Below, one piece after another: positions 1-9,395 of a stretch of 64,000 nt of DNA; the stretch's first letter is position 1; each line of letters begins with the position of its first letter. Source of the DNA: Streptomyces sp. f51. Lineage in GTDB: Bacteria > Actinomycetota > Actinomycetes > Streptomycetales > Streptomycetaceae. A program made the position numbers and the translations under genes. Under the pieces are notes generated by a model. That model was not told the origin of the DNA, did no database searches, and saw only the letters and a list, made by a program, of their open reading frames with translations. The stretch spans positions 4,056,001 to 4,120,000 of the forward strand of contig NZ_CP149798.1 in NCBI RefSeq assembly GCF_037940415.1, in the 5' to 3' direction.

Positions 1-586
1 GGACGGCGAGGCCGCGATCGGCGAGTTCGACGAGAAGCGTGCCGAGAACGCCGTACGAGAGCTCCTGATCGCGGTCGGCGAGGACCCGGACCGCGAGGGC
101 CTGCGAGAGACCCCGGCCCGCGTCGCGAGGGCGTACAAGGAGATATTCGCGGGCCTGCTCCAGCAGCCGGAGGACGTGCTGACGACGACGTTCGACCTGG
201 GCCACGACGAGATGGTGCTGGTGAAGGACATCGAGGTGTTCAGTACCTGTGAACATCATCTGGTCCCGTTCAGGGGTGTCGCGCACGTCGGCTACATCCC
301 GTCCACCAGCGGCAAGATCACCGGCCTGTCCAAGCTGGCCCGCCTGGTCGACGTCTACGCCCGGCGTCCCCAGGTCCAGGAGCGGCTGACGACCCAGATC
401 GCCGATTCCCTGATGGAGATCCTGGAGCCGCGCGGTGTGATCGTGGTCGTCGAGTGCGAGCACATGTGCATGTCCATGCGCGGTATCCGCAAGCCCGGCG
501 CCAAGACCATCACCTCGGCGGTGCGCGGACAGCTGCGGGACGCGGCGACCCGCAACGAGGCGATGAGCCTCATCATGGCGCGCTAG
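1..586 (+). CDS. folE: GTP cyclohydrolase I (5' end outside window)
   Basis: Converts GTP to 7,8-dihydroneopterin triphosphate, the first step of folate synthesis, in the cytoplasm. The open frame runs from base 2 to the TAG at 584-586, giving 194 residues. Streptomyces FolE is about 200 residues, so only a handful of N-terminal residues are missing. The zinc-site motifs CEHHLVP and CEHMCMSMRG are both present, as is the conserved GLSKLAR stretch. An internal GTG at 176 is not the start, because the homologous sequence (AVRELLIAVGEDPDREGLRETP) continues upstream of it in frame. It is the first of the folate genes here; the others (folP, folB, folK) lie just downstream on the opposite strand. 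Identity is certain. Confidence 0.97.
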   Translation, partial: DGEAAIGEFDEKRAENAVRELLIAVGEDPDREGLRETPARVARAYKEIFAGLLQQPEDVLTTTFDLGHDEMVLVKDIEVFSTCEHHLVPFRGVAHVGYIPSTSGKITGLSKLARLVDVYARRPQVQERLTTQIADSLMEILEPRGVIVVVECEHMCMSMRGIRKPGAKTITSAVRGQLRDAATRNEAMSLIMAR

Positions 587-661
587 GCCCCGCGGCCGCA
601 CCCGGACCGGTCCGGAACGACGAACGGCCTTCCCCGGGGGACTCGGTGCCCCGGGGCCGGG

Positions 662-1150
662 CTATGCCACCGGCGCCGTTCCGGTGTGGTGTTCGTCGTC
701 GTCGTCCGGGAGCTTGCAGACGCGTTCCAGGAAGAAGGCGGCCGCTATCACGCCGATTCCGGCGATGACGGAGAGGCCGGCGTAGATGGCCTGGTCGCGG
801 ATGGCGGGGACCTCCAGGGATTCCAGGAGGAACACGCCGGTGCCGCCGTACATGCCCGCCACCAGGGCGGCCACCAGGGCGCTCGCCTGGCCGAAGACGA
901 CCGCGCGGGCGGCCATCAGCGGATCGACGCCCTTGGCACCGGGGCGGCGCTCGCGCTGGGCCTTGAGGCGGGCGCGCAGCGACAGGGCCGTCGCGAGGAG
1001 GACGATCGCGATCAGGGCGAGGACGATGGGCGCGGCGAGGGGGACCCGGGGCAGTGTGCCCACCGCGTTCCACAGGCGGGCGCCCGCCCAGGACAGCACT
1101 CCGGCCACCACGAACACGGCAGCCAGTGTCCTGATCCGCAGCTGTTTCAC
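662..1150 (-). CDS. DUF3180 family integral membrane protein
   Basis: A 162-residue membrane protein of unknown function with four predicted membrane segments (about residues 8-24, 38-58, 88-106 and 120-141) and an acidic C-terminal tail. It starts at a GTG preceded by GAAGGGG at good spacing. DUF3180 proteins are typically found in actinobacteria directly beside folate genes, which matches its place between folE and folK. A folate-related role is only inferred from that neighbourhood. It converges with folE, about 75 bases from the folE stop. Confidence 0.85.
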   Translation of the reverse strand: MKQLRIRTLAAVFVVAGVLSWAGARLWNAVGTLPRVPLAAPIVLALIAIVLLATALSLRARLKAQRERRPGAKGVDPLMAARAVVFGQASALVAALVAGMYGGTGVFLLESLEVPAIRDQAIYAGLSVIAGIGVIAAAFFLERVCKLPDDDDEHHTGTAPVA

Positions 1151-1221
1151 GTTGCCCCTTCGGTAGCCCGCGTAGGGCCGGCCCGTGGCGGGCCGGCCTG
1201 TGGTCGTCTTGACCTTAACGA

Positions 1222-1833
1222 CTACTCGGGCAGCCGGAGTTCCAGGTCGGCGCGGGCCGCGACACCCTCCTGGGTGATGCCGTCGAGGAGGCGGGCGACG
1301 GCGCCGCGGCCGGGGAGCTGTGCCTCGGGGTCCACGTCGTGCCAGGGGGCGAGGACGAAGGCCCGCTCGTGGGCGCGCGGGTGAGGCAGGGTCAGCACCG
1401 GGTCGTCCGAGACGACTCCGGCGTACGCCACGATGTCGACGTCGATGGTGCGCGGGCCCCAGCGCTCGTCCCGTACGCGGTGGAAGGCCTCCTCGACGGC
1501 GTGGGCCCGCTCCAGGAGCGAGGACGGCGGGAGAGTGGTCCTGAGCACCACGACCGCGTTCAAGTACGAGGGCTGGCTGCCCGGTTCGACGCCCCAGGGC
1601 TCGGTCTCGTAGACGGGGGAGACGGCCTTGACCCGGACGCCGGGGGTGTCCTCCAGGGCGTCGACGGCTCCTTGGAGGTTCTCCAGGCGGTTGCCCAGGT
1701 TCGAGCCCAGGGAGACCACCGCGCGCTTGGGGTTGCTCAGCGTCGTGTCGGCGGCGTCGACCTGCTCGACCACGGAGGCGGGCACCGGCTGGACGGTCGG
1801 GTCGCTCTGACCCTCGGTGAAGGACGCGGTCAT
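1222..1833 (-). CDS. folK: 2-amino-4-hydroxy-6-hydroxymethyldihydropteridine diphosphokinase
   Basis: Transfers pyrophosphate from ATP to 6-hydroxymethyl-dihydropterin, giving the substrate of FolP. The ATG at 1833 gives 203 residues. The family fold is clear: VSLGSNLG near the start of the domain, then SPVYETEPWG, and the signature RWGPRTIDVDIV. About 35 residues of non-conserved N-terminal extension precede the domain. Its start overlaps the folB stop by 4 bases (ATGA), so the two are translationally coupled. Confidence 0.96.
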   Translation of the reverse strand: MTASFTEGQSDPTVQPVPASVVEQVDAADTTLSNPKRAVVSLGSNLGNRLENLQGAVDALEDTPGVRVKAVSPVYETEPWGVEPGSQPSYLNAVVVLRTTLPPSSLLERAHAVEEAFHRVRDERWGPRTIDVDIVAYAGVVSDDPVLTLPHPRAHERAFVLAPWHDVDPEAQLPGRGAVARLLDGITQEGVAARADLELRLPE

Positions 1834-2189
1834 ACTCGGCTCCGGATGATCGTGACGGTCACGTCGTCGAAGGGGACCGTGATGGGCGCGTCCGGTTTGT
1901 GGACGCAGACCTCGACCTCCTGGACGCCGTCGTGCTTGAGACACGTCTGGGCGATGCGCTCAGCGAGCGTCTCGATGAGGTCGACCGGCTCGCCCTCGAC
2001 CACGGCGACGACCTCTTCCGCCACGATGCCGTAGTGCACGGTCTTCGCCAGGTCGTCGTCGGCCGCGGCCGGCCGGGTGTCCAGGCCCAGCGTCAGGTCC
2101 ACGATGAAGGTCTGCCCCTCCTCGCGTTCCTTCTGGAAGACGCCGTGGTGCCCGCGGGCCTTGAGGCCGCGCAGCGCGACACGATCCAC
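1830..2189 (-). CDS. folB: Dihydroneopterin aldolase
   Basis: Cleaves 7,8-dihydroneopterin to 6-hydroxymethyl-dihydropterin and glycolaldehyde, the step before FolK. The 119-residue length is typical. The VDRVALRGLKARGHHGVF start, the VHYG motif and ETLAERIA are family features. Two in-frame GTGs exist, at 2198 and 2189. The second is chosen because AGGAG lies 8 bases before it, while the first overlaps that ribosome site. The stop overlaps the folK start by 4 bases. Confidence 0.96.
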   Translation of the reverse strand: MDRVALRGLKARGHHGVFQKEREEGQTFIVDLTLGLDTRPAAADDDLAKTVHYGIVAEEVVAVVEGEPVDLIETLAERIAQTCLKHDGVQEVEVCVHKPDAPITVPFDDVTVTIIRSRV

Positions 2190-2438
2190 GCGAATCACTC
2201 CTGCAATCGTCGGTGAAGGCCGTCATGAGCCGAATGCGGTCGGCACACGGGCCTCGAACGAATCTACCTGCGGGCACCGACAACGCTCGCCCACGGGGAC
2301 GGGCGCACCGGTGAACGCCACGAGGCTTCACCGGGTGTTTCCCCTGGGGAAGGTGGCGGCTCACGGGCCGGTAGCGCCGCCCCTACCCCCGTCCGGCGAT
2401 TCCAATCACCTTTCGCCTCCCGGGCGCTCCACACCCAC

Positions 2439-2939
2439 TCAGCCGGCGGTGTCCTCGTCCTCGTCCTCGCCGGACTCGGCCAGCACGGGGGAGGCGTGGT
2501 GGGACCAGAGCTTCCAGCCGTCGGCCGTACGGCGGAACACGTTCGTGGCGACGACCAGCTGGCCGACGAGCGGTCCGAGCTCGTCGCTGTCGTCGGGGGA
2601 GGGGCCGCCGCTGAGGATGTTCTCGGTGCAGGTCACCAGGGCCGTGTCGGCGGACACGGAGACGCGCACGTCGGTGAGGAAGAACTGGATGTACTCCGTG
2701 TTCGCCATGATCAGCGCGTACGAGCGGAGCACCTCGCCGCGGCCGCTGAGGACGGGCCAGCCCGGGTGGACGCAGGAGACGGACGGGGCCTCGTCCTCGC
2801 TCTCGAGGTCGTCGTCGGAGGTGTCGGACGGGTTCAGCCACAGCGAGGACAGTTCCTCGAAGTCACCCCGTTCCATCGCCTCGTAGTACGCCGTGTTGGC
2901 GCGTTCGACCTGTTCGACGTCGGTACGCGGTGTGCTCAC
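2439..2939 (-). CDS. NTF2-like (SnoaL/DUF4440-type) protein inside the folate cluster
   Basis: A 166-residue soluble protein with the NTF2-like fold pattern: an N-terminal helix (VERANTAYYEAMERGDFEEL), then WVNPSD-like and HPGWPVLSGR segments, beta strands ending in ATNVFRRTADGWKLWSHHASP, and an acidic tail. No catalytic function can be assigned. Its GTG start overlaps the folP stop codon by 4 bases, so it is co-translated with folP. Homologous proteins sit in the same place in other streptomycetes. A role in folate metabolism is inference from this coupling only. Confidence 0.85.
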   Translation of the reverse strand: MSTPRTDVEQVERANTAYYEAMERGDFEELSSLWLNPSDTSDDDLESEDEAPSVSCVHPGWPVLSGRGEVLRSYALIMANTEYIQFFLTDVRVSVSADTALVTCTENILSGGPSPDDSDELGPLVGQLVVATNVFRRTADGWKLWSHHASPVLAESGEDEDEDTAG

Positions 2940-3847
2940 CGGGCGCCCTCTGCGGCCGTGTCGGCGGCGGTGCCCGTGGCGGTGCCGGTCCGGGCGCCCT
3001 CGACGGCGCGGGCGACCCGTACGGCGTCCGCGGTGGCCCGCACCTCGTGCACGCGGACCGCCCAGGCGCCCTGCTGGGCGGCTATGGCCGAGACGGCGGC
3101 GGTGGCGGCGTCGCGCTCGCGCGCGGGAGGCGGCGCGCCCTCGGGGCCGGCCAGGACGCGGCCGAGGAAGCGTTTGCGGGAGGCGGCGACCAGCAGGGGA
3201 TGGCCGAGGGCGCGGAGGCGGTCGAGATGGGCCAGGAGGGCCAGGTCGTGCTCGGGGTCCTTGGAGAAGCCGAGGCCGGGGTCGACGACGATCCGGTCGG
3301 GGGCGATGCCGCCCGCCAGGACGGCCTCCACGCGCGCGTGGAGTTCGTCGAGGACCTCGCGGACCACGTTCTCGTACGTTCCCTCGACGTTCCCGCCGGC
3401 CAGGAAGCCGCGCCAGTGCATGACCACGAAGGGCGCGCCTGCGGCCGCCACGGCCGGGATCATCGCGGGGTCGGCGAGACCGCCGCTGACGTCGTTGACG
3501 AGGGCGGCGCCCGCGGCGAGGGACTGTTCGGCGACGGAGGCGCGCATGGTGTCCACGGAGACGGTGACGCCCTCGGAGGCGAGGCCGCGGACCACGGGGA
3601 TGACCCGCTTGAGTTCCTCGGCCTCGTCGACCCGGGTCGCTCCGGGGCGGGTGGACTCGCCGCCCACGTCCACGAGGTCGGCGCCCTCGGCGACCAGGCC
3701 GAGGCCGTGCTTGACCGCGGCCGTCGTGTCGAACCAGCGGCCGCCGTCGGAGAAGGAATCGGGGGTGACGTTCACGACCCCCATGACCGCGCAGCGGTCC
3801 CACGTCGGCAGTCCCGCGACTCGGCCGCGCCCGCGCTCAATACTCAT
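2936..3847 (-). CDS. folP: Dihydropteroate synthase
   Basis: Joins p-aminobenzoate to 6-hydroxymethyl-dihydropterin diphosphate. At 303 residues it shows both family signatures: VVNVTPDSFSDGGRW near residue 25 and LVDVGGESTRPGA. It also has the substrate-binding Ser-Arg-Lys in VAASRKRFLG. The ATG at 3847 has no good ribosome site. TAGGCT lies 6 bases upstream of it, so the mRNA is probably leaderless and this is the operon promoter. Gene order on this strand is folP, NTF2-like gene, folB, folK. Confidence 0.97.
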   Translation of the reverse strand: MSIERGRGRVAGLPTWDRCAVMGVVNVTPDSFSDGGRWFDTTAAVKHGLGLVAEGADLVDVGGESTRPGATRVDEAEELKRVIPVVRGLASEGVTVSVDTMRASVAEQSLAAGAALVNDVSGGLADPAMIPAVAAAGAPFVVMHWRGFLAGGNVEGTYENVVREVLDELHARVEAVLAGGIAPDRIVVDPGLGFSKDPEHDLALLAHLDRLRALGHPLLVAASRKRFLGRVLAGPEGAPPPARERDAATAAVSAIAAQQGAWAVRVHEVRATADAVRVARAVEGARTGTATGTAADTAAEGAR

Positions 3848-3927
3848 ACGTCCAGCCTAGGACCTCCGGGGAGGGGCATCGTCGCCCCCGGAGGTCCCTT
3901 CGTGCCGGTCACGGTCGCGGGCGCGGC

Positions 3928-5757
3928 CTAGGCCGCCGTGACCCCCCGCTCCGTCGCCGCGTGGGCGCACGGGCGCGGGGCCGCTGCGCGGCGACGGAGG
4001 ATGCGCGGCAGGGCGAGGTTCACGAAGCCCTCGGCCTGCATGGCGGCGAAGCCGATGCGCGGGAGGTCGCGGGAGGCGGCGTAGACCACGAAGCGCGGTT
4101 CCCAGCGCGGGCGGAACTTGGCGTTGAACTTGTACAGCGACTCGATCTGGAACCAGCGCGACAGGAACACCAGCAGGCCGCGCCAGGCGCGTAGCACGGG
4201 TCCGGCGCCGATCTTCTCGCCGCGCGCGAGCGCCGAGCGGAACATCGCGAAGTTGAGCGAGATCCGCTCGATGCCGAGGCGGGGTGACGCCTGGAGCGCG
4301 GCCACGATGAGGAGTTCGTTCATGCCCGGGTCGGCCGCGCGGTCGCGGCGCATGAGGTCGAGCGACACGCCGTCCGGGCCCCACGGGACGAAGTGCAGGA
4401 CGGCCTTCAGGTCGCCGTAGGGGCCGGGCGGGTCGTCGGCCTTGTGCGCGGTGGCGATCAGACAGTCGCCGTCGGACGGGTCACCGATACGGCCGAGCGC
4501 CATGGAGAAACCGCGCTCGGTGTCGGTGCCGCGCCAGTCCTCCGCCGCGTGCCGTATCCGTTCCAGCTCGCCTTCGCCCAGGTCACGGATGCGCCGTACC
4601 CGGGTCTCGTAGCCGGCGCGCTCGATGCGCTTGACCATCTGGCGCACGTTTCGCATCGCGCGCCCGGAGAGGGAGAAATCCGGGACGTCCACCACCGCCT
4701 CGTCGCCGAGTTCGAGGGCGTCGAGGCCGGTCTCGCGGGTCCACACCTCGCCTCCCGTCTCGGAGCAGCCCATCACGGCGGGGGTCCAGGAGTGGGCCCT
4801 GGCCTCGTCCATGAAGCGTTCGATCGCGCCGGGCCACGCCTCCACGTCGCCGATGGGGTCACCGCTGGCGAGCATCACCCCGGAGACGACCCGGTAGGTG
4901 ACGGCCGCCTTGCCGCTGGGTGAGAAGACGACCGCCTTGTCGCGGCGGAGCGCGAAGTGCCCGAGGGAGTCGCGGCCGCCGTGCCGGTCCAGGAGGACAC
5001 GCAGTCTGGCCTCGTCGTCCTCCGTGAGGCGCGCGGCGGGGTGTTCGGGCCGGAAGGCCAGGTAGATGGTGGTGACGGCGGTCAGCCAGCCGAGGGCGCC
5101 GAGGGAGAAGGCGACGGTCCAGGACGTGGGTCCCGCGTAGTCGACGGGGCCCTCGAAGCCGACCAGGCCGTACAGGACGTGGCTGATGCGGTCGGCCAGG
5201 CTCGGGTCGCCGATCATGCGGTCCTCGTGGACGCTGACGATGACGAGTCCGAGGACGAGGGAACCGGCGCCCATGAGAACGAAGTTGGCGAGCGCGCGCC
5301 AGCGGCTGCGCGGGTCGGGCAGCGCGGCGAACTCGTCGCGGTGGCGCAGCAGCGGTGCGAGCAGCGCGGCCGACAGGACGACGCCGATCACCGAGTGGCG
5401 GTACGCGAACTGGGCGACGGCTCCCGCGGGCAGCAGCAGGACCGCCGCGCGCCAGGCCCGGCGCTTGCGGCGCCGCAGCCCGTGGGCGAGCAGCAGCAGG
5501 AGCACGCCGGCGCTGAGGGACAGCGCCGCGGCGAAGGGCCCGAACGCTCCGGGCAGCACCTCGGCCAGGGCGTGCATACGGCTGTGACGGAAGCGCGGGA
5601 AGACTCCCGCGGCGATGTCCAGGAGACCCACGAGCGTGCAGGCCCTGGCGACCAGGGCGGGGACGGCCTCCGGGCTCGGACCGCGCAGAAGGCGCCGCGT
5701 CCGTGCCGCTCGGCCTGGAACCCCACCCGACAATTCCCCATCTATCCTGACAGACAT
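3928..5757 (-). CDS. MprF-like membrane protein with DUF2156 lysyltransferase domain
   Basis: The N-terminal half (about residues 25-290) is hydrophobic with six or so membrane segments. The C-terminal half (about 300-580) is a DUF2156/GNAT-like domain of the kind that transfers an amino acid from aminoacyl-tRNA to phosphatidylglycerol (GDPIGD, FSLSGRAMRNVRQMVKRIERAGYETR, RFRPRWEPRFVVY). It lacks the fused lysyl-tRNA synthetase found in mycobacterial LysX. The 609-residue length assumes the ATG at 5757 (MSVRIDGE). In-frame ATGs at 5817 and 5856, the latter just after GGAAGGGA, are possible alternatives. It is divergent from an esterase. Substrate and true reaction are not visible from sequence. 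Confidence 0.8.
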   Translation of the reverse strand: MSVRIDGELSGGVPGRAARTRRLLRGPSPEAVPALVARACTLVGLLDIAAGVFPRFRHSRMHALAEVLPGAFGPFAAALSLSAGVLLLLLAHGLRRRKRRAWRAAVLLLPAGAVAQFAYRHSVIGVVLSAALLAPLLRHRDEFAALPDPRSRWRALANFVLMGAGSLVLGLVIVSVHEDRMIGDPSLADRISHVLYGLVGFEGPVDYAGPTSWTVAFSLGALGWLTAVTTIYLAFRPEHPAARLTEDDEARLRVLLDRHGGRDSLGHFALRRDKAVVFSPSGKAAVTYRVVSGVMLASGDPIGDVEAWPGAIERFMDEARAHSWTPAVMGCSETGGEVWTRETGLDALELGDEAVVDVPDFSLSGRAMRNVRQMVKRIERAGYETRVRRIRDLGEGELERIRHAAEDWRGTDTERGFSMALGRIGDPSDGDCLIATAHKADDPPGPYGDLKAVLHFVPWGPDGVSLDLMRRDRAADPGMNELLIVAALQASPRLGIERISLNFAMFRSALARGEKIGAGPVLRAWRGLLVFLSRWFQIESLYKFNAKFRPRWEPRFVVYAASRDLPRIGFAAMQAEGFVNLALPRILRRRAAAPRPCAHAATERGVTAA

Positions 5758-5956
5758 CGCATCCCGTGGTTCTGCGAGAGACCTTGAATCCGGTGCCATT
5801 CCGGCATCCGGCGACATTGCGCCCTCTAGGACGGTGTCTTGGGGAGTCAGGTTCATTCCCTTCCGGAAAGCCGGTTCAAAAGGCAAGGAAAGTCCAGGGC
5901 AAGGGCTCGCCAATGTGCGGGACGGACCCGGACGGAAAGCGCAGGCGGAGCAGCCC

Positions 5957-7087
5957 ATGGGTCTCACGAGCAACAAGGTGCTGGCATTGGTGGTCCTGCT
6001 CGCCGTGCTGCTTTTCATCGGCACGGTGTGGTGGTGGCCGCGGCTCGCCAGACGTACCTGGGCGTCCGTCGGCGGGCGGGTCGGGCTGCTGCTGGCCACT
6101 CAGGTGATGCTGTTCGCCTCGGTCGGGCTGTGCGCCAACCAGGCGTTCGGGTTCTACGCGAGCTGGGCCGACCTCCTCGGCAACGAGAAGGGCGAGGGTG
6201 TGGTCGTCGACCACAACGGCGCCGCCGGTCCGGGCGGCGGCCCCCTCCAGGTCCTGGACACCGAGCAGGTGGCCGTCTCGGGCGGGGCCCGGCCGCAGAC
6301 AGGCGGCCAGATCCAGAAGATCGACATCGTCGGCCGTACGACCCGGATCGCCACACCCGCGTACGTGTATCTGCCGCCCGAGTACTTCCAGCCGCAGTAC
6401 CGCACCCGTACGTTCCCCGCCGTCACGGTGCTGACCGGCTACCCCGGGACCGCCCAGGCGCTCATCAAGGCGCTCCACTTCCCGCAGACGGCGAATCGTT
6501 TGGTCAGGAGCGGCCGGAGCCAGCCGATGATCCTGGTGATGCTGCGTCCGACCGTCGCTCCGCCGCGGGACACCGAGTGCGTGGACATCCCCGGCGGCCC
6601 GCGGACCGAGTCCTTCTTCGCCAAGGACCTCCCCGAGGCCGTGTCGGCCCACTACCGGGTCGGCGCCGGCCCCCGCAGCTGGGGTGTCATCGGCGATTCG
6701 ACGGGCGGGTACTGCGCGCTGAAACTCGCCGTCCACCACCCCGGGGCGTATGCGGCGGGTGTCGGGCTGTCGCCTTACTACAAGGCGCCGATCGACCGCA
6801 CGACGGGCGATCTCTTCCGCGGCGACAAGGCGCTGCGCAACAGTGCCGACCTCCGCTGGTACCTGAGGAACAAGCCCGCGCCGGACACCTCGCTCCTCGT
6901 CACGAGCAGCAGGATGGGCGAATCCAACTACCGGGCGACGCTCGACTTCATAGACCTGGTGAAATCGAAGCGGCTCACCAGGATCTCGTCGATCATCCTC
7001 GACAGCGGCGGCCACAACTTCAACACCTGGCGGCGGGAGATCCCGGCGGCGCTCCAGTGGATCAGCGGACGGCTGAGCGACCGCTGA
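5957..7087 (+). CDS. Membrane-anchored alpha/beta-hydrolase (putative esterase family)
   Basis: A 376-residue protein with two N-terminal membrane segments (about residues 7-27 and 39-60), then an extracytoplasmic esterase domain of the esterase-D/mycolyltransferase-like type. The nucleophile elbow is GDSTGGY and the likely catalytic histidine is in DSGGHNFNTW. The ATG at 5957 follows GGAG at 6-base spacing. It is divergent from the MprF-like gene with about 200 bases between them, so they probably share a regulatory region. The substrate is unknown; an envelope lipid or ester is inferred. Confidence 0.82.
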   Translation: MGLTSNKVLALVVLLAVLLFIGTVWWWPRLARRTWASVGGRVGLLLATQVMLFASVGLCANQAFGFYASWADLLGNEKGEGVVVDHNGAAGPGGGPLQVLDTEQVAVSGGARPQTGGQIQKIDIVGRTTRIATPAYVYLPPEYFQPQYRTRTFPAVTVLTGYPGTAQALIKALHFPQTANRLVRSGRSQPMILVMLRPTVAPPRDTECVDIPGGPRTESFFAKDLPEAVSAHYRVGAGPRSWGVIGDSTGGYCALKLAVHHPGAYAAGVGLSPYYKAPIDRTTGDLFRGDKALRNSADLRWYLRNKPAPDTSLLVTSSRMGESNYRATLDFIDLVKSKRLTRISSIILDSGGHNFNTWRREIPAALQWISGRLSDR

Positions 7088-7444
7088 CGCGTGCGGCGCG
7101 GGGCCTGTCGTGTGGTGCCATGCCCTGGCGGGCGCCCTCGTGAGGTGTCGCGGCGCGTCCCGCCGTGTCGTGCCGCGCCGTGCCGGGCGGACGAATTGGG
7201 GTCGTCCGGCACGGCGATAATGGCGTCCCGCCGAGGAATGCCGCGACCGCGTCGATGACGATTCGGATAACGTTCGGAGCCGGTCGAATTGATCGCGGAG
7301 CCGCTGCGATCGGGGGGCGTGGCGGGCTTAGTGGGACAAGCGGTGTGTCCTGTAGGCGGCCGGTACAGGACAAAGCCATCGGGGAGACTGGGTTTTTACC
7401 GCGCGGGGCACCAAGATTCGCCTACGCGCGGTAAGTTTCTGGCC
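7088..7444. other. Intergenic region, 357 bases
   Basis: Holds a hairpin at 7176-7216 serving the esterase gene, then a stretch of relatively low GC. It ends in TAAGTT at 7432-7437, seven bases before the ATG at 7445. No gene is supported here. Confidence 0.6.
7176..7216 (+). terminator. Hairpin downstream of esterase gene
   Basis: CGCCGTGCCGG (7176-7186) pairs with CCGGCACGGCG (7206-7216), an 11-base perfect stem, with a further ACGA/TCGT pairing inside. There is no T-tract, as is usual for Streptomyces terminators. Confidence 0.5.
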
Positions 7445-9226
7445 ATGCCACGTGGACGCCACCGCCATTCCCCGCCCCTGCACAGGGTGCTGCCTTCCTC
7501 GGCGATCGCCGGCGTGTCGCTCGTCTGCGCCATAGGACCCTGGCTGTTCACGGACGCGTTCGCGCTCCGTGTCCTGGCCGCGGGTGCCGCGGCGACGGCG
7601 GTCGTCAGCGCGGTCGTCCTGCGCCAATGGGACACCGCCGCGGGCAAACGTGTCGCCGATCTCACGCGCGCGCGGGCGAGCGACGAGTGGCGTCATGAGG
7701 AGCGCGTCGCCGAACTGGAGACGGATCTCGAGGAGTCGCGCGAACTGCGCGCCAAGCTGGAGCAGAAGCTGCGCGCCAAGCGCACCGAGCTGGCCGGCCT
7801 GCGCAATGAGCACGCGGCGCTGCTGCGGCGCTACGCCACGGCCGAGACGGAGCGGGCCACCGCCCTCGAGGGGCGCCGCCAGCTCGCCATAGAGGCTTCG
7901 GTACCGGCCCGCGCCCTGCCGGCCGCGCGGACGGCTCCGGACGACACGGAGACGCCGGACTCCTCCGACGCACCCGGCTCGCTCGGCGCGTCGGACGCGC
8001 ACGACACCCCGGACACGCACGACACAGCGGCCTCAGAGGACTCCTCCGCGGCGGTCGACTCGCCGGAGACGCCCGATGCGGACGCGACGGCCGAAGCGGA
8101 CGAGACGCCCGGGGACACGGACGCGTCCGGGAGCCAGGAACGGCCCTCGGCCTCCGAGGAGACCTCCGAGGAGACCGCCGACGCCGCTGAGACCGCGGAG
8201 CCCGCCGGTTCCGACGGAGCGGCACCCGCGCCCGGAAGCGGTGCGGATGCCATCGAGGCCTTCATCGCGCCCGACGACGACCCCGTTTCCCCGGACGCGG
8301 AGGACGACGAGGACGCGAAGGCCGAGGCCGGGGCCGAGGGGTCCTCCGAGGCCTTCTCCCCGACCGGTTCGTCGCTCTTCCTGCGGCCCGGAGCGGCCCA
8401 GGGCCGGACGGCCGCGGACGCCCAGAGGGCGGAAGGCGCCCGGACCGCGGTGGCCTCGACGTCCGTCGCCCTCGCGCTGCCCGACACGGACCCCGACGCG
8501 GGCCCGGCGACGACCGGATCCCTGACCGACGTGCCCGCCCCCGCCGGTTCCGCGCTGGACGCGGCCGTCAGGCGGGACGCGGCCAAGAAGCGCGCGGCGA
8601 TGCAGAAGGGCTCGGCGGCCACGAAGGACCTGGTCGCCAGGAAAGACCTGATGGCCGAGCGGGACGCGGCCGCACAGCGCCGGACCGCCCAGCAGAGCGC
8701 TCCGGCCGCCGAGACGGGTCCGTCCGCGGACTCCGTCACGGAGGCGGGTGGGGCGCAGGGGAAGCCCGAGGCGGCCCGCGAGCATCAGCGCGCGGCCGCC
8801 GAGGCCGAGCCGTCGGCGCCCGCCGCGCCCGAGACGTCCCGCAGGGCCGTGACGGCGTCGCCGACGCGGGCGGCGCTCCCGCCCGCCAGGCCCGCCCAGC
8901 GCTCCGGGCACTTCACCGTGCCGACGGCCGTGGCCGTCGTCCCGCAGACCGCACCGGTGCGGCGTCCCTCGGTCGAGGGAGGGTTCGACTTCTTCGGTAC
9001 GCAGAAGGAGGAGGCGGACGCCGCCGCGATGGAGGCCGTGCAGAACGAGGACCTCGCCGACGTGGTCGGCCAGGAGGCGCTCGCGGCGCACAAGGCCGAG
9101 TCCGAGGCCGGGGCCGAGCCCGCCGGCGAGCCCTCGGAGGGTGCCGACCGTCAGGTCATCGACCTGACCGAGCACGACGAGACCGAGCACATCGACATGA
9201 CGGGCCTGCGCAGCGCGGCTTCCTGA
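7445..9226 (+). CDS. Membrane-anchored coiled-coil protein with long acidic/Ala-rich tail
   Basis: A 593-residue protein with no assignable function. Residues 1-20 are basic, and two membrane segments follow (about 20-38 and 42-60). Residues 75-150 form a charged coiled coil rich in Glu, Arg and Leu. The rest is low-complexity: Asp, Glu, Ser, Thr and Pro rich, then Ala rich. The C-terminal tail has a short conserved-looking motif (GGFDFFGTQKEEADAAAMEAVQNEDLADVVGQEA). TAAGTT lies 7 bases before the ATG, suggesting a leaderless transcript. The layout resembles structural or scaffold proteins of the cell pole or division site, but that is only an analogy. Confidence 0.75.
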   Translation: MPRGRHRHSPPLHRVLPSSAIAGVSLVCAIGPWLFTDAFALRVLAAGAAATAVVSAVVLRQWDTAAGKRVADLTRARASDEWRHEERVAELETDLEESRELRAKLEQKLRAKRTELAGLRNEHAALLRRYATAETERATALEGRRQLAIEASVPARALPAARTAPDDTETPDSSDAPGSLGASDAHDTPDTHDTAASEDSSAAVDSPETPDADATAEADETPGDTDASGSQERPSASEETSEETADAAETAEPAGSDGAAPAPGSGADAIEAFIAPDDDPVSPDAEDDEDAKAEAGAEGSSEAFSPTGSSLFLRPGAAQGRTAADAQRAEGARTAVASTSVALALPDTDPDAGPATTGSLTDVPAPAGSALDAAVRRDAAKKRAAMQKGSAATKDLVARKDLMAERDAAAQRRTAQQSAPAAETGPSADSVTEAGGAQGKPEAAREHQRAAAEAEPSAPAAPETSRRAVTASPTRAALPPARPAQRSGHFTVPTAVAVVPQTAPVRRPSVEGGFDFFGTQKEEADAAAMEAVQNEDLADVVGQEALAAHKAESEAGAEPAGEPSEGADRQVIDLTEHDETEHIDMTGLRSAAS

Positions 9227-9258
9227 GCCGTACGCTCCGCAGGGCGGACACGACGAAT

Positions 9259-9289
9259 CAAGGGCAGTGGCGTCACGCCACTGCCCTTG
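9259..9289 (+). terminator. Terminator hairpin, 14-bp perfect stem
   Basis: CAAGGGCAGTGGCG pairs perfectly with CGCCACTGCCCTTG around a TCA loop, about 30 bases after the stop of the upstream gene. It lies between convergent genes and may act in both directions. Confidence 0.85.
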
Positions 9290-9395
9290 GTCGTTCGGGA
9301 CATCCCGGCGGGAAGCCGCGTCACCCGCCCCCCTCGCGGAGCGGAATCCGATGCGGTCGCCGGCTCCCGCCCCGGCATCGCCGGTTCGCGGTGGC

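Noticed and set aside
2196..2198. Upstream GTG as folB start
   Set aside because: It overlaps the AGGAG ribosome site that serves the GTG at 2189.
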